Counted from the stretch's first letter, positions 1 through 8,030 are shown. The stretch is DNA of 11,932 bases from an uncultured Bacteroidota bacterium (GCA_903912405.1 CAIWHF010000049.1:1-11932); one strand, 5' to 3'. Translations and numbers: made by a program. The notes: generated from the letters alone by a model not told the origin.

Positions 1-1096
1 AGTTTTGACGGAAACGACCTTGTTTACCTTTCAATACATCCGATAAAGATTTCAATGCACGACCACCTTCTGCTTTTACAGCATTTGATTTACGGCTATT
101 ATCAAATAAAGAATCTACCGCTTCTTGCAACATACGTTTTTCGTTACGTAAGATTACTTCCGGCGCTTTAATTTCTATCAAACGTTTCAAACGGTTATTA
201 CGAATAATAACACGACGATAAAGATCATTCAAATCAGATGATGCAAAACGACCGCCATCTAAAGGAACTAATGGACGTAATTCTGGTGGAATAACTGGTA
301 AATAATGCATTACCATCCACTCCAATTTATTTTCTACACGCTCGTTAGCTTCACGGAACGATTCTACTACGCTTAAGCGTTTTAACGCTTCTTGTTTACG
401 TTGTTGAGAAGTTTCGTTTGCAGCAGCGTTTCTTAATGCGCTAGATAATTTGACAAGATCGATACGAGCAAGCAATTGGTGAATTGCTTCTGCACCCATT
501 TTAGCAATAAATTTGTTTGGATCTTCATCCGGTAAATATTGATTTTCTTTAGAAATGCTATCTAAGATTTCTAAGTACTCATCTTCTGTAAGTAATGCTT
601 GGTGCGTATCTTCAGAATCTTTTAAATTTAATTTTTGACGGATTAAATCTTCCGCTTCACCAGCTTGAATTACCGCAAAACGTTCGTAATAAACGATCGT
701 TTCCATTTTTTTGGAACTCATGCCTAATAAGTAACCAATTTTATTTGGCAAACTTTTGAAATACCAAATGTGCACGATTGGTACTACCAATTTAATATGA
801 CCTAAACGCTCGCGACGTACTTTTTTCTCTGTAACTTCTACCCCACAACGATCGCAGACGATACCTTTATAACGAATACGCTTGTATTTACCGCAATAGC
901 ATTCGTAATCTTTTACAGGTCCAAATATTTTTTCACAGAAAAGACCATCTCTTTCTGGTTTGTAAGTACGATAATTAATCGTTTCTGGTTTTAAAACCTC
1001 TCCAAAAGAGCGGTTTAAAATAGCATCTGGAGATGCTAAGCTAATCGTAATTTGATTAAATCCAGCTTTCGGACGGAAATCCTTTTTATTTGCCAT
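1..1096 (-). CDS. rpoC: DNA-directed RNA polymerase subunit beta' (RpoC), N-terminal 365 residues, partial
   Basis: This is the largest subunit of the core RNA polymerase. It forms the clamp and, further downstream, carries the catalytic Mg site. The translation starts MANKKDFRPKAGFNQITISL and runs off the window at position 1 without a stop. The N-terminal zinc ribbon is intact, with Cys at residues 66, 68, 81 and 84 (CYCGK...CDRCG). PPELRPLVPLDGGRFASSDL lies at about 270-289. The following charged helical segment (about 290-335) is the clamp coiled coil that binds sigma factor in this family. The last visible residues, GKQGRFRQN, are the conserved entry to the lid/rudder region. The catalytic NADFDGD motif would lie outside the window. 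The gene follows rpoB by 108 bases with no promoter seen between, so co-transcription is inferred. No Shine-Dalgarno sequence precedes the ATG. Identification is certain; only the 3' part is missing. Confidence 0.98.
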   Translation of the reverse strand, partial: MANKKDFRPKAGFNQITISLASPDAILNRSFGEVLKPETINYRTYKPERDGLFCEKIFGPVKDYECYCGKYKRIRYKGIVCDRCGVEVTEKKVRRERLGHIKLVVPIVHIWYFKSLPNKIGYLLGMSSKKMETIVYYERFAVIQAGEAEDLIRQKLNLKDSEDTHQALLTEDEYLEILDSISKENQYLPDEDPNKFIAKMGAEAIHQLLARIDLVKLSSALRNAAANETSQQRKQEALKRLSVVESFREANERVENKLEWMVMHYLPVIPPELRPLVPLDGGRFASSDLNDLYRRVIIRNNRLKRLIEIKAPEVILRNEKRMLQEAVDSLFDNSRKSNAVKAEGGRALKSLSDVLKGKQGRFRQN

Positions 1097-1143
1097 ATCT
1101 AAAAAGAAGTGTTTTAGTTTTAATTAATAGGGTTTAGTAAAAG

Positions 1144-1160
1144 TGCTTTTCTTAAAAGCA
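1144..1160 (-). repeat. Small inverted repeat in the rpoB-rpoC spacer
   Basis: TGCTTTT and AAAAGCA form a perfect 7-bp stem around a 3-base CTT loop. It lies 48 bases upstream of the rpoC start. It is AT-rich and has no clear T-run after it on the minus strand, so it is not a convincing terminator. It could shape the mRNA between the two cistrons; a chance match in AT-rich DNA is also possible. Confidence 0.45.
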
Positions 1161-1171
1161 AATGAATAAGG

Positions 1172-1195
1172 GCGTGTTGCACGCAAGCAACACGC
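1172..1195 (-). repeat. GC-rich hairpin just after the rpoB stop codon
   Basis: GCGTGTTGC and GCAACACGC are perfect 9-bp arms around a 6-base loop, starting 9 bases past the rpoB stop. The stem is much more GC-rich than its surroundings. On the transcribed (minus) strand it is followed by CCCTTATTC rather than a T-run, so it should not stop transcription into rpoC. An intercistronic mRNA stability or processing element is one possible role, as inference. Confidence 0.6.
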
Positions 1196-1204
1196 TACTT
1201 ATTA

Positions 1205-4200
1205 TTAATCAAATTTCAATTCTAAACCTAAGCCACGTAATTCATTTACTAATACGTTGAATGATTCAGGAATACCCGTTTTTGGTATATTATCACCTTT
1301 CACAATTGCTTCGTATGTTTTTGCTCTACCGATGATGTCATCCGATTTAATGGTTAACAATTCTTGTAGAATATTAGCTGCACCATAAGCCTCAAGAGCC
1401 CATACCTCCATCTCACCAAAACGTTGACCACCAAATTGAGCTTTACCACCCAAAGGTTGTTGTGTAATCAAAGAGTATGGACCAATAGAACGTGCGTGCA
1501 TCTTATCATCAACCATGTGGTGTAGTTTAATCATGTAGATGATACCTACGGTTGCTTTTTGGTGGAAACGCTCTCCAGTTTCTCCATCGAATAAATGGGT
1601 GTGACCAAATTCTGGCAAACCAGCATCGGTAATCAACTCATCAATTTCTGCTACACTTGCACCATCAAAAATTGGTGTTGCAAATTTCACATTTAATTTC
1701 TCACCAGCCCATCCTAAAATGGTTTCATAGATTTGACCTAAGTTCATACGAGAAGGTACCCCAAGTGGATTCAATACGATATCTACTGGTGTTCCATCTT
1801 CTAAGAATGGCATATCTTCTTGACGAACGATACGTGCAACAATACCTTTGTTACCGTGACGACCCGCCATTTTATCACCCACTTTCAATTTACGTTTGCT
1901 AGCTAAGTATACTTTTGCTAGTTTCAATACACCGGTTGGTAATTCATCTCCGATAGAAAGATTGAATTTCTCACGTTTGAAACGACCAATTTCTTCGTTG
2001 TATTTAATATTGAAGTTGTGTAATAATTGATTTACTAAATCATCCGTTGTTTGATCGCCAGTCCATCCTAATGGATTTACATTTGCGTAATCAATAGACG
2101 ATAATGTTTTAGAATTGAATTTACCACCTTTACTTAAAACCAATTCGCCATAAGTATTACTAATACCAACCGAAGTTTTGTCTTTCAACAATACTTGTAA
2201 TTTTTCAATTAATAATTCTTTGATGTCTTCTAAATTTTTCTTGTGCGCTGCTTCAATTTTTTCAACCGCAGCTTTTTCATTCAATTTAGCTTTCTTATCT
2301 TTTTTAGCGCGTTGGAATAATTTTTTCTCAATCACGGTTCCTTCAATTCCACTTGGTGCTTTTAAAGAAGCATCTTTCGCATCACCTGCTTTATCTCCGA
2401 AGATAGCACGTAATAGTTTTTCTTCTGGAGTAGGATCGGTTTCTCCTTTTGGTGTGATTTTACCAATTAGGATATCACCTTCTTTAATGTGTGCTCCAAT
2501 TCGAATGATACCATTTTCATCTAAATCTTTAGTAGCTTCTTCAGAAATATTAGGAATATCTTTCGTCAATTCTTCTTCGCCTAATTTCGTATTACGAACT
2601 TCTAATTCATACTCATCGATGTGAATAGAAGTAAATAAATCGTCGCGTACTACTTTTTCATTAATTACAATCGCATCCTCAAAGTTGTACCCTTTCCAAG
2701 GCATGAATGCCACTTTAAGGTTACGACCTAATGCCAATTCACCATCTTTGGTAGCATAGCCTTCTGTTAAGAAATCACCTTTCTTAATTTGTTGGCCTTT
2801 TACTACGCAAGGGCGTAAGGTAATAGACGTACTTTGGTTCGTTTTCTTGTATTTAGTAAGCGTATAAATTTTTAAATCATCTTCGAAAGAAACTAAACGT
2901 TGATTTTCTGTTCTTTCATAACGAACATGAATTTCGTTTGCATCTACATACTCTACTACCCCAGTACCTTCTGCATGAATTTGAATACGCGCATCTCTTG
3001 CTGCTTTTGCTTCTAAGCCGGTACCTACGATAGGCACTTGCGGACGAATCAAGGGAACAGCTTGACGTTGCATGTTCGAACCCATTAGGGCACGATTCGC
3101 ATCATCATGTTCTAAGAACGGAATCATAGATGCCGATAAACCAACAATTTGGTTAGGCGCAACGTCCATCCACTCTACATCCGATTTGTCCAAGATTGGG
3201 AAATCGCCTGTTTCTCTAGATTTAATTTTATCTTCAATGAAATTACCTTTCTCATCAATAGGCGCATTTGCTTGCGCAATTCTAGCCAAATCTTCTTCTT
3301 CAGCACTTAAGAATTTAATATTCTTAAGATCTACACGACCATCTTTTACTTTACGATAAGGCGTTTCGATAAAGCCCATATCATTGATTTTTGCGTGTAC
3401 ACAAAGTGTAGAAATCAAACCAATGTTTGGACCTTCCGGTGTTTCAATAGTACATAAACGGCCATAGTGAGAATAGTGTACGTCACGCACCTCAAAACCA
3501 GCTCTTTCACGACTCAAACCACCGGGGCCTAACGCAGAAATACGACGTTTGTGCGTAATTTCAGACAATGGATTGGTTTGGTCTAAGAATTGAGATAATT
3601 GAGATGTTCCAAAGAAGGAGTTGATAACAGAAGAAAGGGTTCTTGCATTAATCAAATCAATTGGGGTAAACACTTCATTATCACGAACGTTCATACGCTC
3701 ACGGATTGTTCTAGCCATACGCGCTAAACCAACACCAAATTGAGCAAATAATTGTTCACCTACAGTACGTACACGACGATTGCTTAAGTGATCGATATCA
3801 TCGATTTCTGCTTTCGCATTGGTTAAACGCACTAAGTATTTAATGATTGAAATAATGTCTTGTTTGTTTAAAACTTTTGATTTTAAAGAAACATCTAAAC
3901 CTAATTTTTTATTGATTTTGTATCGACCAACTTCTCCTAAATCATAACGTTTGTCAGAGAAGAATAGTTTTTCAATGATACCTCTAGCTGTTTCATCATC
4001 TGGCGCTTCACTACCACGTAATTGTTGGTAGATATGTTTTACCGCTTCTAATTCAGAGTTCGACGTATCTTTATTTAACGTATTGTAAATGATAGAATAG
4101 TCACCGCTCATTTCTTCTTTTTGTAAGAATACAGTAGCAATGCCCATTTCAACAATTAAAGCTGCATTATCTTCATCTAAGATGCTATCGCGATCCAATA

Positions 4201-5017
4201 CCACTTCATTACGCTCAATAGTTACAACTTCACCGGTATCTTCATCAACGAAGTCTTCTGTCCAGCTACGCAATACTCTTGCTGCTAAACGACGACCAAT
4301 ATGAGGTGCTAACGCTTTTTTATCCGCTTTCACTTCATCGGCCATGCCAAATAATTCTAAGATATCTTTATCTGTTTCATAACCTATTGCACGCAATAAA
4401 GTAGTAACAGGGAATTTTTTCTTACGATCGATGTACGCATACATCACGTTGTTGATATCGGTAGCAAACTCCATCCATGCACCTTTGAAGGGAATTACAC
4501 GAGCAGAGTAAATTTTAGTTCCATTAGGATGCACACTTTGTCCGAAGAATACACCAGGAGAACGATGTAATTGAGAAACAACTACACGCTCAGCACCATT
4601 GATAACGAAAGTACCACGCGGTGTCATGTAAGGGATATTACCCAAAAACACATCTTGAACGATGGTTTCGAAATCTACGTGCTCTTCGTCGTTACAGCTT
4701 AATTTTAATTTCGCTTTCAACGGAACAGAATACGTTAATCCACGCTCCATACACTCTTCGATAGTATAACGAGGAGGATCGATGAAGTAATCTAAGAATT
4801 CTAAAACGAAGATGTTACGAGTGTCGGTGATAGGGAAATTCTCTTGAAATACCCTAAACAATCCTTCAATGTCTCGCTTATCTGGCGTAGTTTCTAATTG
4901 GAAAAAATCTTGAAACGATTGAAGCTGAATAGCTAATAAATCAGGTGTTTCAGCTACGTCTTGAATTTTCCCGAAATTAATGCGACCGCTTGCGGTTCTC
5001 TTTTTCGTAATTGCCAT
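1205..5017 (-). CDS. rpoB: DNA-directed RNA polymerase subunit beta (RpoB), complete, 1270 aa
   Basis: This is the second-largest core RNA polymerase subunit; it forms half of the active-site cleft and the rifampicin pocket. The length is normal for Bacteroidota. The rifampicin-binding segment at 473-495 (QLSQFLDQTNPLSEITHKRR, then ISA) keeps the Asp479, His489 and Ser494 equivalents of E. coli D516, H526 and S531, so no classical resistance change is seen. NFEDAI (778-783) and GDKMAGRHGNKG (1047-1058, lysines 1049 and 1057) are the conserved active-site motifs. QPLGGKAQFGGQRFGEMEVW (1187-1206) is the conserved C-terminal block that contacts beta'. A Lys/Glu-rich helical stretch at about 897-945 looks like a lineage-specific insertion. 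The ATG at 5015-5017 is supported by an AAGGAG sequence 11 bases upstream. The gene has its own promoter and a leader with a terminator-like hairpin, and rpoC follows. No rplL-rplJ genes lie upstream within the window. Confidence 0.99.
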   Translation of the reverse strand: MAITKKRTASGRINFGKIQDVAETPDLLAIQLQSFQDFFQLETTPDKRDIEGLFRVFQENFPITDTRNIFVLEFLDYFIDPPRYTIEECMERGLTYSVPLKAKLKLSCNDEEHVDFETIVQDVFLGNIPYMTPRGTFVINGAERVVVSQLHRSPGVFFGQSVHPNGTKIYSARVIPFKGAWMEFATDINNVMYAYIDRKKKFPVTTLLRAIGYETDKDILELFGMADEVKADKKALAPHIGRRLAARVLRSWTEDFVDEDTGEVVTIERNEVVLDRDSILDEDNAALIVEMGIATVFLQKEEMSGDYSIIYNTLNKDTSNSELEAVKHIYQQLRGSEAPDDETARGIIEKLFFSDKRYDLGEVGRYKINKKLGLDVSLKSKVLNKQDIISIIKYLVRLTNAKAEIDDIDHLSNRRVRTVGEQLFAQFGVGLARMARTIRERMNVRDNEVFTPIDLINARTLSSVINSFFGTSQLSQFLDQTNPLSEITHKRRISALGPGGLSRERAGFEVRDVHYSHYGRLCTIETPEGPNIGLISTLCVHAKINDMGFIETPYRKVKDGRVDLKNIKFLSAEEEDLARIAQANAPIDEKGNFIEDKIKSRETGDFPILDKSDVEWMDVAPNQIVGLSASMIPFLEHDDANRALMGSNMQRQAVPLIRPQVPIVGTGLEAKAARDARIQIHAEGTGVVEYVDANEIHVRYERTENQRLVSFEDDLKIYTLTKYKKTNQSTSITLRPCVVKGQQIKKGDFLTEGYATKDGELALGRNLKVAFMPWKGYNFEDAIVINEKVVRDDLFTSIHIDEYELEVRNTKLGEEELTKDIPNISEEATKDLDENGIIRIGAHIKEGDILIGKITPKGETDPTPEEKLLRAIFGDKAGDAKDASLKAPSGIEGTVIEKKLFQRAKKDKKAKLNEKAAVEKIEAAHKKNLEDIKELLIEKLQVLLKDKTSVGISNTYGELVLSKGGKFNSKTLSSIDYANVNPLGWTGDQTTDDLVNQLLHNFNIKYNEEIGRFKREKFNLSIGDELPTGVLKLAKVYLASKRKLKVGDKMAGRHGNKGIVARIVRQEDMPFLEDGTPVDIVLNPLGVPSRMNLGQIYETILGWAGEKLNVKFATPIFDGASVAEIDELITDAGLPEFGHTHLFDGETGERFHQKATVGIIYMIKLHHMVDDKMHARSIGPYSLITQQPLGGKAQFGGQRFGEMEVWALEAYGAANILQELLTIKSDDIIGRAKTYEAIVKGDNIPKTGIPESFNVLVNELRGLGLELKFD

Positions 5018-5028
5018 AGTAAATGTAT

Positions 5029-5034
5029 CTCCTT
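5029..5034 (-). promoter_or_regulatory. Shine-Dalgarno sequence of rpoB
   Basis: AAGGAG on the minus strand, 11 bases before the rpoB ATG. It fixes the start codon. It stands out because rpoC, rpsP, ffh, the methyltransferase and the E1 gene have only AT-rich sequence without an SD match before their starts, as is common in Bacteroidota. Confidence 0.75.
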
Positions 5035-5047
5035 TTTATCTAAAAAC

Positions 5048-5087
5048 AAAAAAATCCTGATCACGAGAATAGCTCCCCGAGTTCAGG
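5048..5087 (-). terminator. Terminator-like hairpin inside the rpoB leader (candidate attenuator)
   Basis: On the minus strand, CCTGA and TCAGG (5087-5083 with 5060-5056) form the outer stem. Inside, past two isolated mismatches, CGGGGA pairs with TTCTCG (two G-U pairs) around a GCTA loop. The hairpin is followed by one A, then seven T, a G and five more T. This is the form of an intrinsic terminator. It lies between the rpoB promoter and the rpoB ribosome binding site, with no second promoter motif downstream of it. It could therefore attenuate rpoBC, or only catch readthrough from the upstream operon. Which one applies cannot be decided from sequence. Confidence 0.65.
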
Positions 5088-5111
5088 TTTAAATGTATTA
5101 ATTTGACATAT

Positions 5112-5123
5112 TTTTGATCAAAA
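5112..5123. repeat. 12-base perfect palindrome in the rpoB leader
   Basis: TTTTGATCAAAA is a perfect palindrome. A second one, GCACGTGC, is at 5133-5140. Both lie between the predicted transcription start and the terminator-like hairpin. They could be protein binding sites or small RNA hairpins; no known operator is recognised, and AT-rich palindromes of this size also arise by chance. Confidence 0.4.
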
Positions 5124-5162
5124 TTTGTTTTTGCACGTGCTTGCTTTCCCCAAAAAGGGACG

Positions 5163-5194
5163 CAAATATACTAATACCCGTTGGAAATAACAAA
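5163..5194 (-). promoter_or_regulatory. Promoter of rpoB (Bacteroidota type)
   Basis: The minus strand reads TTTG (5194-5191), a 20-base spacer, then TATATTTG (5170-5163). This matches the Bacteroidota housekeeping consensus TTTG - 18 to 21 bases - TAnnTTTG. The start of transcription would fall near 5155-5160, giving a leader of about 140 bases. Confidence 0.75.
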
Positions 5195-5332
5195 TTCTAT
5201 TTGATTTTTTAAGTTTTTTAGCAATTTTTAACAACAAAAAAATGATATTCTACTTATTTATTAACTATAAAGTAATTATTATCAATATCTTATGTAAATA
5301 ATGGATACTATACAATAATTATACCAAAATTA

Positions 5333-7240
5333 TTATTGTTGGCTTTGTTCTATAAGCAATTGCGCCTGACTATAATATTTCTGAGCCGTTTGGGTATCTC
5401 CTTTAGCTTGGTACAATTGCATAGCTATCTGTAGTGCATCTAAATCTTCTGGATTCATCTTAAGCACTTGTTCGATATAGAAAATGGCCTTGTTTAGATC
5501 CCCCAAATTAGCCGCAGCAATAGCAGCATTTAAATAGGCAGTTTCATTATTACTATCAAAAGCGAGTGCTTTATCGAAATAAGTAAGTGCATTGGCAAAA
5601 TCTTTGTTGGCTAATAATTGGGCCGCCTTATAAGCATTGCGCTCTGGGTCATTTTTAAGAATTGCATACAAAACAGTTTCATCAGCTTTGATTGCTGCAA
5701 CCATACTTTTGGGAGGGAAATAATCTCCTTGGAGTAAATTCTTATCTACAAAGCGAGAAAATAATATACAATAATCCCAGGGCTTGTCATAGCGCTGACC
5801 ATAACGCACATAGTCTATCTTCCATGGCAAATGCATGCTTTTTACATATTGCTGCATCGGCTCAAAGCAATTCGTCGTAACCGTTATTGAATCTTTCGAA
5901 GAACGAGTTAGCTCGCGTAATTTAATCGTTGCTTGCTTCATGCCATTCATGTAATAATCGGTTTCATAATATCCAAATGCGCCATCTACCCCACCTTCAA
6001 ATTCGTTGAAATAAACAATTTGATTCGGATGATTTTTAATCATCCATTGTAATGGTAAAAGCATTCCCAATACTACCACGGCAATAACAACTACGGAGGT
6101 AAATTTAGCAGGCAACCAGTTTTTTAAACTAACTACACTTAACGTAGCTAAAACAATCAGCATCGGATACACAAACAAAACATGACGCCAACCATCATAT
6201 AAAGGTGCATGTTTGTAGATAATATACAAGACCGGAAAAAAACAAGTAAATACCAAAAACAACCAAGCTTCTTTTTGATATGCTTTATTGAAATAAGCAA
6301 TTGGGAATAAAACAAATAAGAACAACACGATAATTGGTGAAGTAATGAAAAGGTATTTAGGAATATAATACCAAGGTACTTGGGAGCTAACGATAGAAGT
6401 ATCGTCAAACAGCATTCTAATATTCGTTGAAAAATTAGACATTTCCGACAAAGCCGTAAACGGATTACTAAGCGGCGCTTGTAATGCGAATGGCCAAAAT
6501 ACCAGTCCTAAGAAATAAGCTATAATGCAGGCAAAAATTGACTTCCATGTTATGGATTTAATTTCAGCAGACAACAAGCCAAATGATTTTCTCCAAACCA
6601 ATACATATTGTATAGCCAATGCCACCGCTAAATAAGGGATTAATAATAATCCACCCACACGAATATTAATAGCTAATGCAACAGCTAGAACAAAGCCAAT
6701 AAAGTCGGTCCATTTTACGACTGGCATTTTTTGCACCAATCTTAAAATATAATAGACACCCATTGTCATACCTAAAGCAAAAGGAATATCTTTCGGGTTG
6801 TTCATGCACTCGCCCAAGAAACGAGGCGACAACGCAATAAGTATAGTAGCAATTAAAGCGCCTTCCCAAGCAGCAAAACGTTTTGCAATAAGTGCGGTGA
6901 ATATAATCGCTAAAAAACCAATTATAGCATTTATAGCATGCCTGGTTTCAAACGGATCGGCATGGGTCATTTTCTGCACTGCAACACATAAGCCATCATA
7001 TAATCCTCCGTAATAAAAAACATTATTGTTTCTATTATTGAATACAAAATGCACACAAGAAGTATCTGCTCCAGCTGTTTTAAAATAATTAAAAACACTT
7101 TCGCCATAAGCCTGCTGCGTTACTTCATCTCCAGTAATACCAAAGTCTTTAAAGTTGAGCATCATAAAAGAAAAAAGACCTATCCATACAAGATAGGTTG
7201 CATATTTAGCCCATGGACTATTGATTTTATTTAATTGCAT
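5333..7240 (-). CDS. GT-C type (PMT/ArnT-like, family 39-like) membrane glycosyltransferase with C-terminal TPR repeats
   Basis: This is a predicted inner-membrane glycosyltransferase that would use a polyprenyl-phosphate sugar as donor and act on the periplasmic face. There are about eleven hydrophobic segments between residues 12 and 399. The first is followed by GDE (37-39), where GT-C enzymes carry their acidic catalytic residues in the first outside loop. SPRFLGE (138-144), NNPKDIPFA (147-155), YDGWRHVLFVYP (348-359) and FNEFEGGVDGAFGYYETDYY (411-430) look like family signature blocks. A soluble domain follows (about 400-530), then two to three TPR units (about 535-634; for example FANALTYFDKALAFDSNNE and LNKAIFYIEQVLKMNPED). 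The start overlaps the end of the upstream GT2 gene by 10 bases, which implies translational coupling. The acceptor (protein, lipid or glycan) and the sugar cannot be read from sequence. The GT-C class is likely; the exact family is less sure. Confidence 0.85.
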   Translation of the reverse strand: MQLNKINSPWAKYATYLVWIGLFSFMMLNFKDFGITGDEVTQQAYGESVFNYFKTAGADTSCVHFVFNNRNNNVFYYGGLYDGLCVAVQKMTHADPFETRHAINAIIGFLAIIFTALIAKRFAAWEGALIATILIALSPRFLGECMNNPKDIPFALGMTMGVYYILRLVQKMPVVKWTDFIGFVLAVALAINIRVGGLLLIPYLAVALAIQYVLVWRKSFGLLSAEIKSITWKSIFACIIAYFLGLVFWPFALQAPLSNPFTALSEMSNFSTNIRMLFDDTSIVSSQVPWYYIPKYLFITSPIIVLFLFVLFPIAYFNKAYQKEAWLFLVFTCFFPVLYIIYKHAPLYDGWRHVLFVYPMLIVLATLSVVSLKNWLPAKFTSVVVIAVVVLGMLLPLQWMIKNHPNQIVYFNEFEGGVDGAFGYYETDYYMNGMKQATIKLRELTRSSKDSITVTTNCFEPMQQYVKSMHLPWKIDYVRYGQRYDKPWDYCILFSRFVDKNLLQGDYFPPKSMVAAIKADETVLYAILKNDPERNAYKAAQLLANKDFANALTYFDKALAFDSNNETAYLNAAIAAANLGDLNKAIFYIEQVLKMNPEDLDALQIAMQLYQAKGDTQTAQKYYSQAQLLIEQSQQ

Positions 7241-7998
7241 TTTCTAATTTTTTTATTGTTGAACGACCACTTTATTTGTGTACTAATTCGTAATACTTCG
7301 AAAAACATTTTAGCGCCATCTGTAAAAACATTTATTTTACTTCCCTCAATAGCATGCCATTCAATAGGCATTTCTTTAATCTGCAATCCAAATAGATGGG
7401 CCTTGTATAAGATCTCCACATCATGTGCCCAGCCATTGGTTTGCAAATCTTTAAATATAGTACTTGCCCATTTTACAGGATATAATTTAAATCCACACTG
7501 AGTATCTTTTATCGACAAGGGAGTTAGTAACTTAACGATGTAATTAAAAATATGGCCTACCGTTTTTCTATTTGATCGTTGAAAAATAGTTGATTGCACA
7601 TGCTCTCTAGAACCAATATAAATAGTATGGGCATTAAAGTTATTTTCTGTAGCCAACCAATTTAATAACTCTTTTGGATGCGTAGCCATATCGGCATCAA
7701 GCGTGAGCACAAAATCTCCTTTGGCTAATAAACAACCATACTTCAATGCCCCACCCTTCCCCGTATTTTCTTGATGTAAAATACGAATACAATCGGCATG
7801 TGCTAAATATACAGGATGATGTTGTAAAACTTCTGCAGTGGAATCGCTACTACCATCATCTACAATAATAATTTCTAAAAAAGTATTCCATTCTTTAATA
7901 AAGGCAGCTAATCCTGAATACATTAAATCTACACGCGTAGCTTCGTTATAGCAGGGAATAATTAAAGACAATCTAGGCAAGCTGCTTATTGCATTCAT
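7231..7998 (-). CDS. GT2 family glycosyltransferase, polyprenyl-phosphate sugar synthase-like (ALG5/DPM1 type)
   Basis: This is a GT-A fold enzyme expected to transfer a sugar from a nucleotide sugar to polyprenyl phosphate in the cytoplasm. Counted from the ATG at 7998 (255 aa), it shows IIPCYNE (13-19), VDDGSSDST (46-54), the metal-binding DAD (101-103), GSRE (129-132), DTQCGFKLY (165-173), the DVE segment (193-195) and EGSK (218-221). The DTQCGFKLY-DVE-EGSK order resembles dolichyl-phosphate glucosyltransferases more than chain-building GT2 enzymes. No membrane segment is visible, so it is probably cytosolic or peripheral. An in-frame GTG at 8013 would add five residues; ATG is preferred, but GTG cannot be excluded. 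The end overlaps the GT-C gene by 10 bases, which fits donor synthesis coupled to donor use. The sugar is unknown. Confidence 0.87.
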   Translation of the reverse strand: MNAISSLPRLSLIIPCYNEATRVDLMYSGLAAFIKEWNTFLEIIIVDDGSSDSTAEVLQHHPVYLAHADCIRILHQENTGKGGALKYGCLLAKGDFVLTLDADMATHPKELLNWLATENNFNAHTIYIGSREHVQSTIFQRSNRKTVGHIFNYIVKLLTPLSIKDTQCGFKLYPVKWASTIFKDLQTNGWAHDVEILYKAHLFGLQIKEMPIEWHAIEGSKINVFTDGAKMFFEVLRISTQIKWSFNNKKIRKCN

Positions 7999-8030
7999 TT
8001 GTTTTTCTATCACTTAGTAAAATAGATGAA

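Larger units (their letters stand above)
5018..5332 (-). other. 315-base intergenic region: rpoB leader, promoter and AT-rich upstream DNA
   Basis: No gene is apparent here. Reading in the direction of rpoB, 5332-5195 is very AT-rich and holds no hairpin with a T-run that would clearly end the glycosyltransferase transcript. It is followed by a consensus promoter (5194-5163), a leader of roughly 140 bases with two palindromes and a terminator-like hairpin, and then the Shine-Dalgarno sequence and start of rpoB. Readthrough from the glycosyltransferase operon into rpoB cannot be excluded from sequence. Confidence 0.75.

Noticed and set aside
1657..3359. Plus-strand open frames of 81, 148 and 95 codons inside rpoB
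   Set aside because: They lie opposite highly conserved rpoB sequence, and their translations have no recognisable domain or plausible start context.
3526..3610. Rifampicin-resistance change in rpoB
   Set aside because: The Asp, His and Ser positions most often changed in resistant strains are all wild type. Minor differences from E. coli in the cluster (Leu478, Thr481) are not classical resistance changes.
5094..5108. A tiny frame (Met-Ser-Asn-stop) in the rpoB leader as a regulatory leader peptide
   Set aside because: Three codons, no Shine-Dalgarno sequence and no run of regulatory codons; this is expected by chance.
5692..7501. Short open frames on both strands inside the GT-C and GT2 genes
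   Set aside because: They are out-of-frame shadows of convincing coding sequence and lack their own signals or recognisable products.
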